A DNA stretch of 45,427 nt from positions 1 to 45,427 of the forward strand of contig NZ_NTGZ01000005.1 in assembly GCF_002551245.1 (NCBI RefSeq), in the 5' to 3' direction. Under the pieces are notes generated by a model that worked only from the letters and a program-made list of their open reading frames with translations, was not told where the DNA came from and made no database searches. The first letter of the stretch is position 1. Each line of letters starts with the position of its first letter. Both the position numbers and the translations under genes were made by a program. Source of the DNA: Streptomyces sp. rh34. Lineage in GTDB: Bacteria > Actinomycetota > Actinomycetes > Streptomycetales > Streptomycetaceae. Positions 1 to 7,921 of the stretch are shown here, in pieces.

Positions 1-17
1 ATGTGTATAAGAGACAG
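1..17 (+). other. Tn5/Nextera mosaic-end remnant (library artefact)
   Basis: The first 17 bases match the 3' part of the 19-bp Tn5 mosaic end AGATGTGTATAAGAGACAG used in tagmentation libraries. The reverse complement is at the other end of the window. These bases are not genomic, and a start codon placed here gives a spurious N-terminus beginning MCIRDR. Confidence 0.95.
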
Positions 18-598
18 GTCCGACGCCCCCCGCGACGCCCGCCCCTGGTTCGCGGCGCCGGGGCCGCGGCGGCCATCGGCGGCGCGGCCGGACCGTCCTG
101 CTCGGAGCCCTCGGGCTGCTCCTCGCCGCGGGCGCGCTGAGCCTGGCGGAACTGGCCATGGAGCCCGGGCGGGACGACACCGCCGCCGACTTCGTACGCG
201 AGTCGCCGTCCGGCCCGTCCGGCGCCGCACCCGAGGAGCCGTCCGCCGACGAGCCCCGTGACCCCGGCCCGGTCGACTCCCCGGCCGGGGCGACCACGCA
301 CCCCTCGACGGACGCCTCGGCGGCCGGCAACGGCGGCCACTCGCGGGCGCCGAGCCCCGAAGCCTCCGCCACGGGTGACACGGATGAGCCCACCGCCTCC
401 CCGGACCCCGACGACACGGACCGGTCCGACGCCCCCGACAGCCCGCCCGCCGATCCGCCGGAGCCGGACGATCCGCACGAGCCGGACGATCCGCACGAGC
501 CGACGACCGCGCCCGCACCCCCGCCGCCCCCGGCGGACCCGACGCCCACCCCGACGCCGTCCCCGACCTGCACCCGCTTCCTGTGGTGGTGCACGTAG
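18..598 (+). CDS. Proline/aspartate-rich membrane-anchored protein, 5' truncated (SCO2400-family-like)
   Basis: Only the C-terminal part is present; the start is lost at the contig end. The reading frame that ends at the TAG at 596-598 is open back to the adapter. It begins with an Arg/Gly-rich basic stretch, followed by one hydrophobic helix (about codons 75-145, core VLLGALGLLLAAGALSL). A long low-complexity extracytoplasmic tail rich in Pro, Asp, Glu, Ser and Thr follows, including an EPDDPH repeat. It ends CTRFLWWCT, with two Cys in the last eight residues. The basic segment, single helix, disordered tail and short aromatic/Cys C-terminus resemble what I remember of the Streptomyces SCO2400 family, which has an N-terminal zinc-ribbon-like part (missing here). 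The function of that family is unknown to me. An internal ATG at 158 is probably not the true start because it would omit the membrane helix. The gene converges with the MarR gene 12 bp away. Confidence 0.6.
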
Positions 599-610
599 TC
601 CGGACACACC

Positions 611-1042
611 CTAGGCGGGCACCTCGCCCAGCATCCGGCGCAGCAGGTCCCGCAGGACCGTGCGCTCGGCGTCGGAGAGGCCGGCCAGCGGCTCCCGGGC
701 GAAGTCCAGCGCGTCCCGCAGCCGGCGGGCCGTGCGCCTGCCCTCCTCCGTCGCGGCGGCCAGCTTGATCCGCCGGTCGGCCGGATCGGGCCTGCGCTCG
801 ACCAGCTCCCGGGTCTCCAGCCGGTCGATGATCCCGGTGACGTTGGACGGCTCGCACTTCAGCCTGAGGGCGATCTTCCGCATCGGCAGCGGCTCCAGCG
901 AGAGCAGCCCGAGCACGCGTGCCTGCGCCCCGGTGAGGGAGTGCTCGGCGGCGGCCCGGTCGTACTCCTCGTGGTAGCGCGCCACGACGGCGCCGATGAG
1001 CTCGACGACCTCGACGGTCAGGGGGTCTGTGCGAGTGGCCAT
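611..1042 (-). CDS. MarR-family transcriptional regulator
   Basis: 143 aa, the usual MarR size. The winged helix-turn-helix is clear: a helix ending in LTGAQARVLGLL, then PMRKIALRLKCEPSNVTGII as the HTH, then the wing (VERRPDPADRRIKLAA) with the typical D-x-R-D/R pattern. Terminal helices provide the dimer interface. It diverges from the NADP-dependent oxidoreductase at 1175, whose promoter region holds two palindromes, so it is probably a local repressor of that gene and of itself. One Cys lies in the recognition-helix region (KCEPSN), but the N-terminal reactive Cys typical of OhrR is absent, so it is unlikely to be the peroxide sensor for the nearby ohr. No Shine-Dalgarno sequence is visible. 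A TACGCT hexamer ends 7 nt before the ATG, suggesting leaderless translation. Confidence 0.9.
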   Translation of the reverse strand: MATRTDPLTVEVVELIGAVVARYHEEYDRAAAEHSLTGAQARVLGLLSLEPLPMRKIALRLKCEPSNVTGIIDRLETRELVERRPDPADRRIKLAAATEEGRRTARRLRDALDFAREPLAGLSDAERTVLRDLLRRMLGEVPA

Positions 1043-1049
1043 GGAGCAC

Positions 1050-1110
1050 AGCGTACCGATTTACTTGACATCATGAAATATTCAGGAGCATGGTTGTTTC
1101 ATGTCATGAA
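1050..1110. promoter_or_regulatory. Divergent promoter with two palindromic operator candidates
   Basis: Positions 1098-1110 read TTCATGTCATGAA, a perfect palindrome with one central base. Positions 1062-1080 form a looser inverted repeat (TACTTGA...TGAAATA). A TTGACA -35-like hexamer at 1065-1070 lies inside the second site and points toward the oxidoreductase. On the minus strand TACGCT (1050-1055) is a -10 candidate for marR. Binding by the adjacent MarR protein at these sites is inference. Confidence 0.5.
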
Positions 1111-1174
1111 GCTTTTCGCGCCACCGGGCGCGGAAGCGCACCCCCTCGTATGACATTGAGGAGAACCCGAGCCC

Positions 1175-2194
1175 ATGTCTGCAGCACTTCCCACGTCCAG
1201 CCGTGAATGGCACCTCGTCGCCCGCCCGCACGGCTGGCCCAAGGCCGAGGACTTCGCGCTGCGTGAGGCCGAGGTCGCCGCTCCGGCCGAAGGCCGCGTC
1301 CTCGTCCGCAACAAGCACTTCTCGGTCGACCCGTACATGCGCGGCCGGATGAACGACGTGAAGTCCTACACCCCGCCCTTCCAGCTCGACCGCCCCATGG
1401 ACGGCGGCGCGGTCGGCGAGGTCATCGCCTCGAACGCCGAGGGCTTCGCCGTCGGCGACCACGTCCTGCACGGCCAGGGCTGGCGCGAGATCGCCGACGT
1501 GCACGCGAAGAACGCGGTCAAGGTCGACCCCGGCCTCGCCCCGCTCTCCGCCTACCTCGGCGTGCTCGGCATGACCGGACTCACCGCCTACGCGGGCCTG
1601 TTCGACGTCGCCTCCTTCAAGGAGGGCGACGCGGTCTTCGTCTCCGGCGCGGCCGGCGCCGTCGGCAGCCAGGTCGGCCAGATGGCGAAGCTCAAGGGCG
1701 CCTCCCGGGTCATCGGCTCCGCGGGCTCCGACGAGAAGGTCAAGCTCCTCACCGAGGAGTACGGTTTCGACGCCGCGTTCAACTACAAGAACGGGCCCGT
1801 CCGCGACCAGCTCAAGGAAGCCGCCCCCGACGGCATCGACGTCTACTTCGACAACGTCGGCGGCGAGCACCTCGAAGCCGCGATCTCCTCGCTCAACGTG
1901 CACGGCCGCGCCACCATCTGCGGAATGATCGCCCAGTACAACGCGACCGAGCCGACCCCCGGCCCGAGCAACATGGCGCTGATCATCGGCAAGCGGCTGC
2001 GCCTGACGGGCATGCTCGTCGGCGACCACGCCGACCTCCAGCCCCGGTTCGTCCAGGAGGTCGCCGGCTGGCTGGCCTCGGGCGAGCTGAAGTACCAGGA
2101 GACGAAGGTCGAGGGCATCGAGAAGGGCTACGACGCGTTCGTCGGGCTGCTGCGCGGTGAGAACACCGGGAAGATGATCGTCTCCCTGGTCTGA
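1175..2194 (+). CDS. NADP-dependent oxidoreductase (MDR, LTB4 dehydrogenase/CurA-like)
   Basis: 339 aa, full length for the zinc-free medium-chain dehydrogenase/reductase group that includes leukotriene B4 12-hydroxydehydrogenase and E. coli CurA. The N-terminus carries the family signature around VDPYMRGRM. The Rossmann domain begins with VFVSGAAGAVGSQVGQMAK (about residues 153-171) and includes the GSAGSDEK region where NADPH-specific members bind the 2'-phosphate. No Cys/His catalytic zinc ligands are seen. Family members reduce alpha,beta-unsaturated aldehydes and ketones, which suggests a role in detoxifying reactive carbonyls in the cytosol. The ATG at 1175 is preceded by GAGGAG at 1158-1163. 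It diverges from marR across an operator-like region, so MarR control is likely but unproven. Confidence 0.92.
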   Translation: MSAALPTSSREWHLVARPHGWPKAEDFALREAEVAAPAEGRVLVRNKHFSVDPYMRGRMNDVKSYTPPFQLDRPMDGGAVGEVIASNAEGFAVGDHVLHGQGWREIADVHAKNAVKVDPGLAPLSAYLGVLGMTGLTAYAGLFDVASFKEGDAVFVSGAAGAVGSQVGQMAKLKGASRVIGSAGSDEKVKLLTEEYGFDAAFNYKNGPVRDQLKEAAPDGIDVYFDNVGGEHLEAAISSLNVHGRATICGMIAQYNATEPTPGPSNMALIIGKRLRLTGMLVGDHADLQPRFVQEVAGWLASGELKYQETKVEGIEKGYDAFVGLLRGENTGKMIVSLV

Positions 2195-2294
2195 CCCGCC
2201 CCCTGCCGGTCACGGTCACCCGTTAGGCTCATCCGAAGGCCGTCGCGATCGTGGGCGCGAGTCGCGGCGCACCAACAGGAGGAATCCTCACACC

Positions 2295-2722
2295 ATGACC
2301 ATCCAGAAGATCGACGTCGCCTACACCGCCGTCGCCACCGCCGAGAACGGCCGGGACGGACGGGTCTCCTCCGACGACGGTCAGCTCGACGTCGTCGTCA
2401 ACCCGCCGAAGGCCATGGGCGGCAGTGGCGCGGGCACCAACCCCGAGCAGCCCTCTGGGCGGGCTACAGCGCCTGCTTCCAGGGCGCGCTGGGCGTCGTC
2501 GCCCGCCAGGAGAAGGCCGACATCTCCGGCTCGACCGTGACCGCCTCGGTCTCGATCGGCAAGACGGAGGCCGGCGGCTTCGGCCTGGAGGTCGCGATCA
2601 GCGCCTCCATCCCGAACGTCGACGCCGCCACCGCGCAGGCGCTCATCGAGAAGGCCCACCAGGTCTGCCCGTACTCGAACGCCACGCGCGGCAACATCGA
2701 CGTCACGCTCTCGGTCGTCTGA
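2295..2722 (+). pseudogene. ohr: Organic hydroperoxide resistance protein gene, frameshifted
   Basis: The intact family product would be about 142 aa and reduces organic hydroperoxides with two active-site cysteines. The first part (from ATG 2295, behind a perfect AGGAGG at 2277-2282) reads MTIQKIDVAYTAVATAENGR and continues correctly to GAGTNPEQ. After about 2450 the frame is lost. The correct continuation (GYSACFQGALGVVARQEKA, then the C-terminal half with HQVCPYSNATRGN) resumes one frame back from about 2462 and ends at 2722. Both catalytic Cys codons (the peroxidatic one in SACF at about 2474, the resolving one in QVCP) lie after the break, so the frame as written encodes no active enzyme. 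The junction ccctctgggcgggc is one base shorter than the expected LFAAG coding and locally scrambled. Whether this is a real mutation or an assembly error cannot be decided from the sequence. Confidence 0.88.
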
Positions 2723-2749
2723 CCGCGGCACCGCCGGCCCCAGTGCCGC

Positions 2750-2786
2750 GTGAGGACCGCACCCCATCCCGGGGCGCGGTCCTCAC
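2750..2786 (+). terminator. Strong hairpin after ohr
   Basis: GTGAGGACCGC (2750-2760) pairs perfectly with GCGGTCCTCAC (2776-2786), and an inner CCCC/GGGG extends the stem. It is followed by CGCTTTCC, with no long U tract, as is common in this genus. It separates ohr from the EI24 gene. Confidence 0.8.
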
Positions 2787-2816
2787 CGCTTTCCACCCGC
2801 CAGTACGCTGACGCCC

Positions 2817-3632
2817 ATGAGTGATCTCGGGGCGGGTTTCGGCTACTTGATGAAGGGGCAGCGCTGGGTTGCCCAACACGGGCGATGGTTCGGATTCGGG
2901 CTGCTGCCCGGACTCGTCACCCTCGTCGTCTACGCCGGAGCTCTGATCGGACTCGGCTACGGGGCCGACGACCTCGTCGGCTGGGCGACCCCGTTCGCCG
3001 ACGACTGGTCCTCGCCCTGGCAGGGCCTGTTGCGCACCGGGCTGACCGCGTTCGTCTTCGTCTTCGGCCTGTTCCTCGCGGTCATCACCTTCACCGCCGT
3101 CACCCTCCTGGTCGGCCAGCCCTTCTACGAGTCGCTCTCCGAGGAGGTCGACCGCAGCGAGGGCGGCGACGTCCCCGAGTCCGGGCTGCCGCTCTGGCGG
3201 GAACTGTGGATCTCCGCCCGCGACTCCCTGCGCATCCTGCTGCGCGTCGCCCTGTACGGGATCGTCCTCTTCGCCTGCGGTTTCATCCCCGTCATCGGGC
3301 AGACCGTGGTCCCCGCGATCGGCTTCTGCGTCTCCGGCTACTTCCTCGCCGAGGAGCTGACCGCCGTCGCCCTCCAGCGCCGGGGCATGGCCCTCAAGGA
3401 CCGCCTCGTCCTGCTGCGCGGGCGCCGGATGCTGGTGCTCGGCTTCGGCGTCCCGCTGACCCTGGCCTTCCTCGTCCCCGTCGTCGCGGTGTTCCTGATG
3501 CCGGGAGCCGTCGCCGGGGCCACCCTCCTCGCCCGCGACCTGGTGGACCCCGACGCGGCGGCGGACCCGGGCCCGGGCCCCGGCACCGCCGACAGCGGTG
3601 ACGCACCGGTGCCCCGGGCGTGGTCCGCGTGA
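2817..3632 (+). CDS. EI24-domain integral membrane protein (CysZ-like)
   Basis: 271 aa. It shows the EI24/CysZ pattern: an amphipathic N-terminus (LGAGFGYLMKGQRWV), two hydrophobic helices before about residue 95, the conserved block FTAVTLLVGQPFYESLSEEVD (about 91-111), then further membrane segments around 140-185 and 200-230, and a disordered Pro/Asp/Gly-rich tail. CysZ family members in proteobacteria are linked to sulfate uptake; many actinobacterial members are uncharacterised, so the substrate here is unknown. The ATG at 2817 lacks a Shine-Dalgarno sequence, but TACGCT at 2804-2809 ends 7 nt upstream, consistent with a leaderless transcript. The stop codon overlaps the start of the LysE-type gene (GTGA), so the two are translationally coupled. 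Confidence 0.88.
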   Translation: MSDLGAGFGYLMKGQRWVAQHGRWFGFGLLPGLVTLVVYAGALIGLGYGADDLVGWATPFADDWSSPWQGLLRTGLTAFVFVFGLFLAVITFTAVTLLVGQPFYESLSEEVDRSEGGDVPESGLPLWRELWISARDSLRILLRVALYGIVLFACGFIPVIGQTVVPAIGFCVSGYFLAEELTAVALQRRGMALKDRLVLLRGRRMLVLGFGVPLTLAFLVPVVAVFLMPGAVAGATLLARDLVDPDAAADPGPGPGTADSGDAPVPRAWSA

Positions 3633-4237
3633 CCGAACTGCTGGCGGTCGCCGCCATCACCGTCCTCGCGGTCGTCTCCCCGGGCGCCGACTTCGCGATG
3701 GTCGTGCGCAACAGCTATCTGTACGGGCGCGCCACCGGCGTCCTCGCGGCCACCGGCGTCGCGGCGGGCGTCCTGGTCCACGTCACGTACACGATGCTCG
3801 GCGTCGGGCTGCTCATCGCCTCCTCGACCGCCCTGTTCACCGCGGTCAAGCTGGCGGGCGCCGCCTATCTGATCTACATCGGGGTGCGCACCTTCCTGGC
3901 CCGCGCCGACCTCGACGTCGACCTGACGGACCGGCCGGGGCTCTCCCCGTTCGGGGCGCTGCGCAGCGGCTTCCTGACCAACGCCCTCAACCCGAAGACG
4001 ACCCTGTTCGTCGTCGCGACCTTCACCCAGGTCGTCGGACCCGGCACCGCCCTGTGGCAGCAGGCGGGTTACGGCCTGTTCATGTCGGCCGCCCACCTCG
4101 GCTGGTTCGCCCTCGTCGCGCTGTTCTTCTCGCACTCACGGCTGCGCGGCGCGATGCTGCGCCGCCAGAAGGCCCTCAACCGCTCGATCGGCTCGGTCCT
4201 GGTCGGCCTCGGCGTCACCCTGGGCCTGGCCCGCTGA
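3629..4237 (+). CDS. LysE/RhtB-family amino acid exporter
   Basis: About 202 aa, full length for the LysE/RhtB/CadD superfamily. The N-terminal signature VVSPGADFAMVVRNSYLYGR (Pro-Gly-Ala-Asp on the first helix) is present. So are the VKLAGAAYLIYIGVRTF helix and the FLTNALNPKTTLFVVATFTQ block, which are diagnostic. Six membrane segments are expected; the role is efflux of amino acids or related metabolites across the cytoplasmic membrane. I chose GTG 3629 because it overlaps the upstream TGA in the common GTGA arrangement; an in-frame GTG at 3620 would add three residues. The gene forms a two-gene unit with the EI24 gene and converges with the SGNH lipoprotein gene. The exported substrate cannot be told from sequence. 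Confidence 0.92.
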   Translation: MTELLAVAAITVLAVVSPGADFAMVVRNSYLYGRATGVLAATGVAAGVLVHVTYTMLGVGLLIASSTALFTAVKLAGAAYLIYIGVRTFLARADLDVDLTDRPGLSPFGALRSGFLTNALNPKTTLFVVATFTQVVGPGTALWQQAGYGLFMSAAHLGWFALVALFFSHSRLRGAMLRRQKALNRSIGSVLVGLGVTLGLAR

Positions 4238-4245
4238 CACGACGC

Positions 4246-4288
4246 GCCCCCGACCCGGTTCGCGTACCCCGTGCCGGGGGCCCGGGTC
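4246..4288. terminator. Bidirectional terminator between convergent genes
   Basis: GACCCGG (4252-4258) pairs with CCGGGTC (4282-4288); alternatively GCCCCCG (4246-4252) pairs with CGGGGGC (4275-4281). It lies between the lysE-type stop (4237) and the minus-strand SGNH stop (4296). Confidence 0.65.
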
Positions 4289-4295
4289 ACCGGCC

Positions 4296-5225
4296 CTACG
4301 CGGGCGGCTCCGGGGCCGTGATGGTGCGGTAGGCGATCTCCGCCAGCCGGGCCTGGCCGTCGCGGCTCGGGTGGAACCAGTCCCACTGGCTGAGCTGCGC
4401 CCCGGTGAAGCGGAAGTCGAACACCGCCCCGCCGTCGTACCGGCAGTACCGGTCCTTCGCGCACACCTCCCGCAGCACCCCGTTGTACGCGACCACCCGC
4501 TCCCGCACCGCGTCCCGCCGGGCCACGGCCGCCGGGCCCAGATCGTCCGCGTCGGCCAGCATCGACTGACAGATCCCGAGCTGCCAGATCTTCTTGCCCA
4601 GCTCGTTCACCCGCCCCGTCGACCAGAGCCGCTTCAGGTCCGGCACGCTGGAGACGTACACCTGCGCCTTCGGGGCCCCGGCCCGCAGCTGCCGCATCGA
4701 CGCCTCGAACGACGCCCGGAAGTCCGCCACCGGCGTCATCAGCCGCACCGAGTCCCGGCACGCGTCGTTCGCGCCCGTCATCACCGTCACCAGCTCCGGC
4801 CGCTCCTTCGCCGCCAGCGCCATCTGCTCGGGCAACTGCGCCATCCGGGACCCCGACACCGCGTGGTTCCAGCTGCGGTCCGCGGCTCCGGACGGGCCGA
4901 GCAGCCGGACCGCGAGACTGCGCACGGCGTCGTCCGAACCGGTCGCCCACGACACCTCGGGACAGTCGGCCAGCACCGAGCACGCGTCGAAGCCCCGGGT
5001 GATCGAGTCCCCGACCGCCGCGACCGACCCGGGCCGCGGGTTCCAGTCCGGGGTGGGAGAGGGGGACGGCGAGGCGCCGCGCGAGGCCGCGGGCGCGTTC
5101 CGCGACACGCCGCCGTCCGCCCCGTCTGCGCTGCATCCGGCGAGGGCGGCGACGCCGACGCACGAGAGCGCCGTCAACGCGGCGACGGCGGTACGCATAC
5201 GTGGGCGTGTCACTCGCTCCGGCAT
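4296..5225 (-). CDS. Secreted SGNH/GDSL hydrolase, predicted lipoprotein
   Basis: 309 aa. A basic N-terminus and hydrophobic segment end in a lipobox, AALAGC, with Cys31 as the predicted lipidated residue, so the mature protein is tethered outside the membrane. A short Ser/Pro linker follows. Catalytic blocks of the SGNH superfamily are visible: block I VAAVGDSITRG (Ser about 74), block III TGANDAC, and block V DWFHPSRDG with the Asp/His pair. This group contains esterases and lipases acting on lipids or acylated sugars; the substrate here is unknown. Extra cysteines (CSVLADC, CQSM, CAKDRYC) suggest disulfides in the exported domain. The start at 5225 is supported by GGAGGGGAT upstream; an internal ATG nine codons later is possible. 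It diverges from DUF3145 across 374 bp. Confidence 0.9.
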   Translation of the reverse strand: MPERVTRPRMRTAVAALTALSCVGVAALAGCSADGADGGVSRNAPAASRGASPSPSPTPDWNPRPGSVAAVGDSITRGFDACSVLADCPEVSWATGSDDAVRSLAVRLLGPSGAADRSWNHAVSGSRMAQLPEQMALAAKERPELVTVMTGANDACRDSVRLMTPVADFRASFEASMRQLRAGAPKAQVYVSSVPDLKRLWSTGRVNELGKKIWQLGICQSMLADADDLGPAAVARRDAVRERVVAYNGVLREVCAKDRYCRYDGGAVFDFRFTGAQLSQWDWFHPSRDGQARLAEIAYRTITAPEPPA

Positions 5226-5599
5226 CGGTCGGATCCCCTCCGGTCAACCAGTGGCCTATGCCTCTGGACATGCCCCCCGGCAACCACACGATCCCCAGGT
5301 CGGGGCTGTGCGCGCCCTGCCGGGTGAAAGCCGGCGAATCAGGGGCCCGAGACCGACGGTACGTCACACGGACGGCCCCGGCGCACGGTAGCTTTTCCCC
5401 GTCGAACCAGCGGCGTCCCGCCCGCCCGCGTTCACACGGGCGGCTCCGGTACATTACGTCACGTCACATACTGTCCCTTTTCAGGAGATTAACTCCCGAT
5501 GCTGTTTACTGATGACAACCTCGGGGACCGGCCGGAAAGAGGCGGTATGGGCGCGAGGCCGCTGGGGAAGGCGTACCTCGTCCCACACGGGAGGTTCCG
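5226..5599. other. Intergenic region between divergent SGNH and DUF3145 genes
   Basis: No convincing gene. A stretch around 5455-5480 is AT-richer than its surroundings, with overlapping GTCAC copies (ttacgtcacgtcacatac). GGAGATTAACTCC at about 5484-5496 is a short inverted repeat (GGAG/CTCC). These could be promoter elements for DUF3145, but no consensus -35/-10 pair stands out. Short open frames here lack coding character. Confidence 0.4.
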
Positions 5600-6094
5600 G
5601 TGACGACACGTGGAGTCCTGTACGTTCACTCCGCACCGCGCGCGCTGTGCCCACATGTCGAGTGGGCAGTGGCGGGCGTCCTCGGTGTGCGGGTCCAGCT
5701 GGACTGGATCAGACAGCCGGCCGCACCCGGCACCTGGCGGTCCGAGTTCTCCTGGAAGGGCCGCGCCGGCACCGCCTCGCAGCTCGCCTCCGCCCTGCGC
5801 GGCTGGGACCTGCTGCGCTTCGAGGTGACCGCCGAGCCGTGCCCCACCGCCGAGGGCGAGCGCTACAGCTCCACCCCCGGCCTCGGCATCTTCCACGCCG
5901 TCACCGGCATGCACGGCGACATCCTGATCCCCGAGGACCGGTTGCGGGCGGCGCTGGCCCGATCGGCGCGCGGCGAGAGCGACCTGGAGGCCGAGATCGC
6001 CTCGCTCCTCGGCAAGCCCTGGGACGACGAGCTGGAGTCCTTCCGCCACGCAGGCGAGGGCGCGCCCGTCCGCTGGCTCCACCAGGTGGTGTAG
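5600..6094 (+). CDS. DUF3145 family protein
   Basis: 164 aa, starting at GTG 5600 behind GGGAGG (5589-5594). It begins TTRGVLYVHSAPRALCPHVE, the hallmark opening of the actinobacterial DUF3145 family, and continues with VQLDWIRQPAAPGTWRSEF and YSSTPGLGIFHAVTGMHGD. No signal peptide or membrane segment is present, so it is cytosolic. The molecular function is unknown. In Streptomyces it is commonly found beside the fatty acid synthase genes, as here, with fabF ending convergently at 6271. I infer only the association with the fab locus, not a role in it. Confidence 0.92.
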   Translation: MTTRGVLYVHSAPRALCPHVEWAVAGVLGVRVQLDWIRQPAAPGTWRSEFSWKGRAGTASQLASALRGWDLLRFEVTAEPCPTAEGERYSSTPGLGIFHAVTGMHGDILIPEDRLRAALARSARGESDLEAEIASLLGKPWDDELESFRHAGEGAPVRWLHQVV

Positions 6095-6217
6095 GAGCCT
6101 CCGCCGCCCTTCGAGAACAAGCCCCTCCGGCGCCTTTCACCCAGCGGTGATCGGCGAGCAGCCCAAGCCCCTCCGGCGACTGAGGAGCGGGGTCCGGGCA
6201 GAGCCCGGAAGAACGAC

Positions 6218-6252
6218 GAAGCCCGCCTCCCAGGACCCGGGAAGCGGGCTTC
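6218..6252 (-). terminator. Terminator of the fab operon
   Basis: GAAGCCCGC (6218-6226) pairs perfectly with GCGGGCTTC (6244-6252), with an inner TCCC/GGGA. It lies 18 bp beyond the fabF stop on the minus strand. Confidence 0.75.
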
Positions 6253-6270
6253 ACACGTACACGGGTGGCG

Positions 6271-7533
6271 TCACACGGACCGGAACGCCAGCACCACGTT
6301 GTGCCCACCGAATCCGAACGAGTTGTTGATCGCCGCGATCGGCCCCTCGGGCAGCACCCGCGGCTCACCGCGCACGACGTCCGCGTCGATCGCCTCGTCC
6401 AGCTCGTCGATGTTGATGGTCGGCGGGGCGATGCGGTGGCGCAGCGCCAGCACCGTCGCCACGGTCTCGATGCCGCCCGCGCCACCCAGCAGGTGACCCG
6501 TCATCGACTTCGTCGCCGAGATCGCGACATGGTCGAGGTCGTCGCCCAGCACCAAGCGCAGCGCCTTGATCTCCGCGAGGTCGCCCTGCGGCGTCGACGT
6601 GGCGTGCGCGTTGAGGTGGACCACCTCGGACGGCTTGAGGTCGCTGGAGTCCAGCAGGTTCCGCATCGCGGCGGCGATGCCCCGCCCGGTGGGCTCGGGC
6701 TGCGCGATGTGGTGCGCGTCGGCCGAGAGGCCCTGTCCGAGCACCTCGCAGTAGACCTTCGCGCCGCGCTTGGCGGCGTGCTCGGCGGACTCCAGGACGA
6801 CGACGCCCGCACCCTCGCCGAGGACGAAGCCGTCCCGGCCGGTGTCGTACGGACGAGAGGCCTTCTCGGGCTCGTCGTTGCTCTTGGACATCGCCATCAT
6901 GTTGGCGAACGCGGCGATCGGCAGCGGGTGGATCGCCGCCTCGGTGCCGCCGGCGACGACCACGTCGGCACGGCCGGTACGGATCATCTCGACGGCGTAC
7001 CCGATCGCCTCGGCGCCCGAGGCACAGGCGGAGACGGGCGTGTGGACACCGGCCTGGGCGTTGACCTCCAGGCCGACGTTGGCCGCCGGGCCGTTGGGCA
7101 TGAGCATGGGAACGGTGTGCGGGGAGACGCGGCGTACGCCCTTCTCCTTCAGCACGTCGTACTGGTCGAGCAGGGTGATCACGCCGCCGATGCCGGAGGC
7201 GATGACCGAGCCCAGACGTTCGGGGGCGATGCTCTCGTCCTCGCCGGCCTTGGCGGTGAAGCCCGCGTCCGCCCAGGCCTCGCGGGCCGCGATCAGCGCG
7301 AACTGCGCCGAGCGGTCCAGCTTGCGGGCCAGCGGGCGGGGAAGGACGTCGCCCGGGTCGACGGCCGCGGGGGCGGCGATCCGGACGGGCAGTTCGGCGA
7401 AGCGCTCGCCTTCGAGAGGCTTGACGCCGGACCGGCCGGCCATCAGACCTTCCCAGGTCGATGCGGAGTCGCCACCCAGCGGAGTGGTTGCGCCGATACC
7501 GGTGACGACCACGGTGCGATTGGTCGAGTTCAC
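6271..7533 (-). CDS. fabF: 3-oxoacyl-ACP synthase II (KAS II)
   Basis: 420 aa from GTG 7533, preceded by GGAGAA; upstream in-frame codons lack family similarity. It elongates acyl-ACP with malonyl-ACP in type II fatty acid synthesis. The thiolase-fold active site is complete: nucleophile Cys170 in SACASG, His310 in LNAHATSTPQGD, and His347 in KSMTGHLLGGAGG. The start VVVTGIGATTPLGGD and the glycine-rich C-terminus (NNSFGFGGHNVVLAF) are standard. It is the last gene of fabD-fabH-acpP-fabF, 76 bp after acpP, and is followed by a hairpin terminator. A polyketide ketosynthase was considered, but the single-KS context without a chain-length factor or AT partner and the housekeeping gene order argue for FabF. 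Confidence 0.97.
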   Translation of the reverse strand: MNSTNRTVVVTGIGATTPLGGDSASTWEGLMAGRSGVKPLEGERFAELPVRIAAPAAVDPGDVLPRPLARKLDRSAQFALIAAREAWADAGFTAKAGEDESIAPERLGSVIASGIGGVITLLDQYDVLKEKGVRRVSPHTVPMLMPNGPAANVGLEVNAQAGVHTPVSACASGAEAIGYAVEMIRTGRADVVVAGGTEAAIHPLPIAAFANMMAMSKSNDEPEKASRPYDTGRDGFVLGEGAGVVVLESAEHAAKRGAKVYCEVLGQGLSADAHHIAQPEPTGRGIAAAMRNLLDSSDLKPSEVVHLNAHATSTPQGDLAEIKALRLVLGDDLDHVAISATKSMTGHLLGGAGGIETVATVLALRHRIAPPTINIDELDEAIDADVVRGEPRVLPEGPIAAINNSFGFGGHNVVLAFRSV

Positions 7534-7609
7534 TGGAAAATCTTCTCCACGTGTAGAGGGTCGTGAATCAGCGGCGCCACCGCCGGGTGGCGACACAGCC
7601 GGGCTGGGA

Positions 7610-7858
7610 TCAGCCCTGGTGCTTCAGGATGTAGTCGGCGGCGTCGCCGACCGTCTTGAGGTTCTTGACGTCCTCGTCGGGGATCTTGACGTCGAAGCGC
7701 TCCTCGGCGGCGACGACGACCTCGACCATGGACAGCGAGTCGACGTCCAGGTCGTCGGTGAAGGACTTGTCCAGCTGGACGTCCTCGACCGGGATACCGG
7801 CGATCTCGTTGACGATCTCGGCGAGACCGGTGACGATCTCTTCCTGCGTGGCGGCCAT
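7610..7858 (-). CDS. acpP: Acyl carrier protein
   Basis: 82 aa, acidic, with the four-helix ACP pattern. The phosphopantetheine attachment site is Ser41 in DVDSLSMVEVV. AAGGAGC lies just ahead of the ATG, as expected for a highly expressed gene. It carries the growing acyl chain between FabD, FabH, FabF and the reductases in the cytosol. Its position between fabH and fabF is the standard Streptomyces arrangement and separates it from polyketide ACPs. Confidence 0.98.
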   Translation of the reverse strand: MAATQEEIVTGLAEIVNEIAGIPVEDVQLDKSFTDDLDVDSLSMVEVVVAAEERFDVKIPDEDVKNLKTVGDAADYILKHQG

Positions 7859-7921
7859 GTTGGGGCTCCTTCGGTGGGTTTCTTCGGGGTTCGTGCGTAC
7901 GGACCAAAAGGTCCGGTGTGC

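Noticed and set aside
611..1042. The MarR protein as OhrR, the sensor for ohr
   Set aside because: It lacks the N-terminal reactive Cys of OhrR and is divergent from the oxidoreductase, not ohr.
2440..2470. Programmed ribosomal frameshift in ohr
   Set aside because: No slippery heptamer is present, the family does not use frameshifting, and the local bases are scrambled rather than simply repetitive.
5201..5512. 103-codon frame in the SGNH-DUF3145 gap
   Set aside because: It overlaps the SGNH start region antisense, has poor codon bias and resembles no family.
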